From: Gnetum montanum
Taxonomy: Eukaryota; Streptophyta; Gnetopsida; Gnetales; Gnetaceae
Assembly: GCA_015680685.1 (NCBI GenBank)
Contig: MNCI01004927.1
Location: 1,133,169 to 1,197,168, forward strand
DNA length: 64,000 nt
Direction: 5' to 3'
The notes beneath the pieces are model-generated. The model did no database searches. It was not told the origin of the DNA and was given only the letters and a program-made list of their open reading frames with translations. Shown here in pieces: positions 59,354 through 64,000 of this stretch; position 1 is the stretch's first letter, and each line of letters opens with the position of its first letter. A program made the translations under genes and the position numbers.

Positions 59354-60146
59354 TGATGAGTGGCGAGGTACCCCTACACTCAACCATACGAATACGAGCA
59401 TTACACGCGCAATCCAGTCGAACTCCTTAGACTAAGTACCTACACACCTTATGGAACACCTAAGGTTAATCAATTGTTGTCCTCCCAAGCTTACTTGTAT
59501 TTGTCACGGTTGTATGGTTAAGTAAGCTTAAGGCATGTGATTTTTATATCTTTTATGTTTTTATCACCTATGCTAAGAGAGGAAGGGGGGGTGAAGAGAC
59601 TAAGTAACTAACTTTAACTAACTAAGCCTTAATTACCCTAGCATCAGTATCCGTTCCCACTTGCCGTTTCACACCCTGAACCAATGCAATGCTACTAGGA
59701 TTACCAAATGCTATTCGTTACTGGGATTACCAAGCATAATGCACGTGCTCAAAGCGGTCGTACTGAATGCGCTTAACTGTGAGAGTTGAGGGTTGAGAGA
59801 GATTAAGTCCTTAAGAAAGCATTTAAACAATTAACAATAATGAAAGTCCTATTTAGCTTAGTCCATGCACTGTAAGGTTTATCCAAAAGTTCGTCGTTAT
59901 TTCCGTACACAATTGTTTGCTCAAGTACAGAATTGCTCGAATAAAGATCCATTCACTCTGGGACTCCTATTACGGGCACATGGAAATTATTCTAACTCTG
60001 GAATGGAAAAATGGTAAGAGTTTGGCTAAGGTATATATCTAGATGGAAAAACAAGGGAGAGCCGCCTCTTATTTATAGAACTGGTGGCAGGCTGCGATAT
60101 CGCGTATGCGATATCGCAGGGAAGGACGCGATATTACGTCCCATCA
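59354..60146 (-). repeat. Solo LTR of the B/C family, perfect TSD CTAAC
   Basis: Plus strand TGATGAGTGGCGAGG to TACGTCCCATCA, 793 bp, flanked by CTAAC at 59349-59353 and 60147-60151. It aligns with the LTRs of B and C, including the GCGATATCGCGTATGCGATATCGC palindromes at its U3 end. It records a third insertion of this family, later collapsed by recombination between its LTRs. Confidence 0.9.
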
Positions 60147-60779
60147 CTAACCAAAAATAAAGAATCAGATTGTTTCTGATCATGATAATAATTCACCTAT
60201 ATCAGATTTAGTTGTCCACTGTCCTTAATGTTTTTTAAGTCATTTATATTTTCAACATTTGTTGATTATTTGGCATAATAATTACAACTAGTTTCAAATA
60301 CAACCTATAATCATATCATAACTAAATGCTAACTTTGATTCATTCACTAAATTCTAAGTTGCCTAGTAATCTTAGTAGCAATTATACTAACCCATGGCAT
60401 GTATGAAAAAGTAGGTCTAGTTGCTTATCATTGTAGGATAGTTTAATGTTATAATCTTATTGTTCTTTAGTTGATAAACTTTACGTTCATTTCATTATGT
60501 TTTACTTTAGCACTTTAATAGCAACTATCATCAATTGATCATATATCTTACCAATAGTTAAACCATACATCTTAGCCCCTACCAACTCTAATAAGAATAT
60601 AATGATCATGAACTTACTATAAATTTAGTACTGTACAACACTGTTCCATCCCTGGATTACAATTTGGTAATGTGTGTATGCTTATGACTTTCATGGTCGG
60701 GTGCTCAGAACTCTCGCCACTTATCATGCATCATAGGTGCACACATTTCTCTAACATAAAGATGAATCCCTATTGTATT

Positions 60780-61660
60780 TCTCAACATTTTTCCTTTTTA
60801 TAAGTTTACCCTTCTCCTTAGATACTTCAATAATGAGCGTCTAAATTCAATGAAATCTTACCTCTAATAACCTTCTCTAGGCATAGATTCCAATAATTTC
60901 CTGTGTTTTGTTTTTGAGCCCATTAATGATATGACAAAGCTACTTCTTACAATAGAAGCCATGACTTTGGGCACTACAATACTAAGTAACATCTACCTAA
61001 GGTTCCACTAAGAGGCTCTTAGGTTCATTACTTTCATCCTTAAATTTTCCTTCTCAAGTTGAATATCTTTGAGTATGTCTAATACTTTTCATTAAATAGC
61101 TCCAATACGATGTTCCATTAGTAAAAGAAATTAGGCTCCAATGAGTGATATCGGCTTTTTACTTCATTCATGAGTGTCATAGGAAATAACTTTAGTTTAT
61201 ACCACTTTCTTTCAATATTTTGTGGGACATAGACATCAAAAAAGGAATGTAGATGATTAAGTGGATTTGCTTAAAACAAATTTCTTTCTTATGTCTAGTT
61301 ATCACTCTAACTACATCATTGATCTATATCATGCATTCGATTGCTAACAATGGTTCATCGTCACAATCAAACATGATAGTATCTATGCTAATATAATGAT
61401 ATGCTCCATTACCATGTTTAAGTCTTTGTTCTATTATATATTTCCATTCATGTCTTCCATTCAATTCTTTGTCATTAGACCTTTCAAGGTTTCTCTTGGC
61501 ATTATCTTTAGGATTAATGTTCAATGTTAACAAAGGAGATAAATTGCACATTACAGATATTTGAAGACGATTATGAGTGGCTTCTATTTTAGATAAGTTA
61601 CAGGAATGACATCCTATATGGTTTAGGTATGTGTAAATAAGATCAAATAACAACCTTGTA
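60780..61660 (-). pseudogene. Degenerate gag relic of an Athila-like element
   Basis: On the minus strand KWYKLKLFPMTLMNEVKSRY (about 61210-61150) matches the gag core of D (EWQKLKLFPRTLINRVEVWY). LELFNEKY and a helical block resembling that of D and E follow to about 60840. Upstream, 61653-61324 stays open and ends DDEPLLAIECM, comparable with D/E gag (PLLATKSLM). Heavily broken; no LTR of its own assigned. Confidence 0.65.
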
Positions 61661-63575
61661 AAAATTATTACTACATCACTGTTATAAAAAAGCCATCAAA
61701 AGGAAGACAAAAAAAATACATGGGAGAAATGATTAAAGATAATATAAAGAAATTACAAATAAACAAAGCTCTAGCTCTTAGTAGAGATTAAAGATGAAGA
61801 AGACCTCATACAACCAACCCCATTGGATTGGAATAAGGTTATAATGATGATGATGATCATGATGTTTCTTATTAAGATGTCTATCTTAATTTCTACTTCC
61901 AACTCTCTATTGTAGTAAAGATTGTCATAATATGAAATTCGACACAACTTAACATGAAACTGAGCCAAGTAATTTCACAATCATCAAACACTCTAGGAAA
62001 GATCAATTTCATCGAATTGAAAGAGGACTTGCAAATTATTAAAAAAATCTAACAACTTAAGACAACATTTTGGCCAAACACTATCAAACACCAAGCAAAC
62101 AATAACGTGCATGAAATAGCTAATAGTACAAAAATAATTAGAACACACATGTGTAGTGCAATACAAAATAGAACAAAATGTGTATGTAATTAATGAGAAA
62201 AGCAATGAAGTAGATCATGGAAAGAAAAATTGATCCAATTACTTGAAAGCTAGACCAAAAAGGAAATGCTTAAAATGGATTAAGTGCAATGCCAAAGACA
62301 AAAAATTTCAATGGGTAAATCAAAATTACAAAAAAGTTGACTTTGGAATATGTTGCAAGGATCCTAAGAAATGGATTAGGGGTTAGAGATGTTAGACAAA
62401 GAGCTGTGTTACCTATTCTCTTTGTGAAGTTATGTGCTTGATGCAGACATGACAACAACGTTGCAAATTTTGAAGCTGATAGGGAAAGATTGGATTAGAT
62501 TTGTGTGTTGACTTGATTCCAAATGATTCTCCATGTGCCATGAAGAGAATATAAATGTGTCAATGGGGGAAAGAAAGAGAATCAAAAAAGAGTAATATAT
62601 CTCTATAGGAAGAATAGTTATGTTGCATAGATAGTCATTGGAAAGATTTTCAAATCACCTAAGTTGTCTTTACTATTGAAAATAACCAAGAAGAAGTTAA
62701 CTATATGCTAACATTTTTGTTTGTTTGGGGATATTCTTCTATTTATAGGCCATAAGTGCCTCTTAGACTGTGAAGAAATGACTCATTGAGGCCCACAGAA
62801 TCTTCTAGAAGATTTTGGATAGGAGAATTGACGTGTAGATAACTAATATAAAAAATAAAATTGGATGTCAAAAGTAAGATTGATGCAAGACGTCAATAAT
62901 CAAATTTCACCAAATAGTTGAAGTCAGGATCAATGTAGGAGTTGATGTCAAACATCGAAACTAAATATTGTAGAACAGTAAGAAAAAATGACACTATACA
63001 TGACATAAGACATTACCTCTAGTAAGAGATAAAGATGGAGACTAGAAACCATGTCGTAGATGACACATGACATTGAATTTGGACTGCTAAAGGTGGCTCT
63101 AAGCTACAATGCCATAGAAGGTACCTAAAACTCTAACTTATGTAAAAAAAAAAAAGCTAAAGTGGGTATAACACTCTCCTCTCTGACATGCATTCTTTCT
63201 CATTAACACTTGACAATGAAGACAAGGATGATGATGGTAAGCTACTAGAAGAGCCATGTCAACCTGGCCTCCTTTTAAGGTCTTTGTATGTATACATTCT
63301 GGACTTGGTAGAAATTCTAAGCCTTGAGGATCTTATTATTTTGAGATTTTGCTTAGAATATGTGGGAATGCCTACCAAACATATTGTCACATTTCTTAAG
63401 TCTTTTGTCTTGACATTGTAGGAATGATGTCAAGTAGACCTATGGCGAACAAACCTCTTCAACTCTTTGGTTGCATTATTCATTTCAAATTGGGATGTAG
63501 TTGTTACATTATGCTTGTCTTTTTGCCACTCATGTCTAGTCTTCACCTAATGATCCAAATTACATCATGCCTCAA
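61661..63575. other. No gene recognised
   Basis: AT-rich. It contains an RTE tail (61796-61866) and a TATA-like GGCCTATAAATAG on the minus strand near 62750-62738 that may belong to an unrelated decayed LTR. Two plus-strand ORFs at 63188-63421 and 63424-63618 show no recognisable family features. Confidence 0.5.
61796..61866 (+). mobile_element. RTE-type LINE 3' end remnant
   Basis: ACCAACCCCATTGGATTGG then AATAAGGTTATAATGATGATGATG: the family's 3' end (GACCCCAA...GGGATAAGG) with its ATG-repeat tail. Confidence 0.55.
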
Positions 63576-64000
63576 TGATGAGTCACAATTTAACCCAGCC
63601 GCGATATCGCATACGTGATATCGCAACCTATCTCCTCATCTATAAATAAGAGGTAGATAGTTCTATGATAAAGTCAATTTTAGAGTTAGTTTTTATTTTA
63701 GTTTTCATTTTTTCCTCCCAACCCTTTTCCTCCCAGTGTATGCTCGCAATGTGGTGATTGTAATTGTACAGCATCCTTTATTCGAGTGTGACATACTTGG
63801 ACATGCACATGACCGGCAATAAAGATCAAGATTACTTCATCATTGCAGCATTCACTTAGTTTAATTAATTATTTAATTAATTGTCATTTACTGCTTTCTT
63901 CATTAATCCCTCTCACCCTTAACTCCTTTTAAACACGAAATGAGTACGACTTGATTACGAGCATTTAAGTGTGACTACTTGGTAACCCAATAGCGTACCT
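63576..64000 (+). repeat. LTR, start only (runs off the window)
   Basis: TGATGAGTCACAATTTAACC start, CCGCGATATCGCATACGTGATATCGC palindromes (63600-63625), TATA-like TCTATAAATAAGAGG (63639), CTTTATTCGAG (63777). No polypurine tract precedes it, so it is a 5' LTR of a plus-strand element or a solo LTR. Confidence 0.75.

Larger units (their letters stand above)
58188..60726 (+). repeat. Decayed LTR (type of 42277) split by two younger solo LTRs
   Basis: Pieces at 58188-58269, 59129-59353 and 60147-60726 follow the order of the LTR at 42277-43146: ATGGTATCATAG word, TATA-like TCTATAAATGC (about 59189), CTTTATTTGAG (about 59313), AACCAAAAATAAAG (60149), ATAGTTAAACCATACATC (60555) and terminal CTCGCCACTTATCA (60726). 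Left end uncertain, no clear TSD and no PBS after it. Confidence 0.6.

Noticed and set aside
63188-63618. Two adjacent plus-strand ORFs as a small gene
   Set aside because: No start context, domain or homology that I recognise, and typical length for chance ORFs in this composition.

Overview
The window is AT-rich nuclear DNA of a vascular plant with a large, repeat-laden genome. Plant-type Ty3/gypsy retrotransposons (Athila-like and Tat-like), plant L1 and RTE LINE remnants and tRNA-derived SINEs surround one ordinary eukaryotic gene. Its 8 exons are spread over 10.4 kb with introns up to 4 kb, which would suit a gymnosperm, but the species cannot be fixed from the sequence. Two single N characters (8435, 26491) mark scaffold joins.

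Layout. Positions 1-43146 form one nest of LTR retrotransposons that can be taken apart from LTR ends (TGATGAG...CTCATCA), primer-binding sites, polypurine tracts and 5-bp target duplications. The outermost, oldest layer (element A, + strand) carries the only pol in the window: end of protease, RT, RNase H and integrase at 2-3440, all decayed, with a downstream env-position ORF at 31766-32333 and 40767-42266 and a probable 3' LTR at 42277-43146. Element D (+, 4859-31075, perfect TSD TCTTC) sits inside A. B (-, 6280-13022) and E (-, 14439-27592) sit inside the gag of D. C (-, 18957-26044) sits inside the gag of E. F (-, 32334-40766), a Tat-type element, splits the env-position ORF of A.

The unusual point is that all five inserted elements lack pol. 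B and C keep a fused gag-protease frame and share one pol deletion; D and E keep gag only; F keeps a Tat-type gag-protease frame. They look like mobilised non-autonomous families that would have needed enzymes from A-like helpers. Four of them share a shortened zinc knuckle.

Positions 43147-45925 are intergenic with a SINE-like repeat. Positions 45926-56328 on the - strand hold an apparently intact gene for the catalytic SEC11 subunit of the ER signal peptidase complex (180 residues, all introns GT-AG, Ser/His/Asp catalytic residues present). Its introns hold LINE and SINE scraps, including a 48-bp RTE insertion with a perfect 18-bp target duplication. Upstream of it (56775-57500) is an L1 reverse transcriptase fragment with the YADD motif. 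A second small nest at 58188-60726 is a decayed LTR carrying two younger solo LTRs, one with perfect TSD CTAAC. Positions 60780-61660 hold a gag relic, and a further LTR begins at 63576 and runs off the end.

Except for SEC11, no gene here looks expressible. Coordinates of LTRs and exons were read by eye and should be good to a few bases; domain limits in decayed pol regions are approximate.
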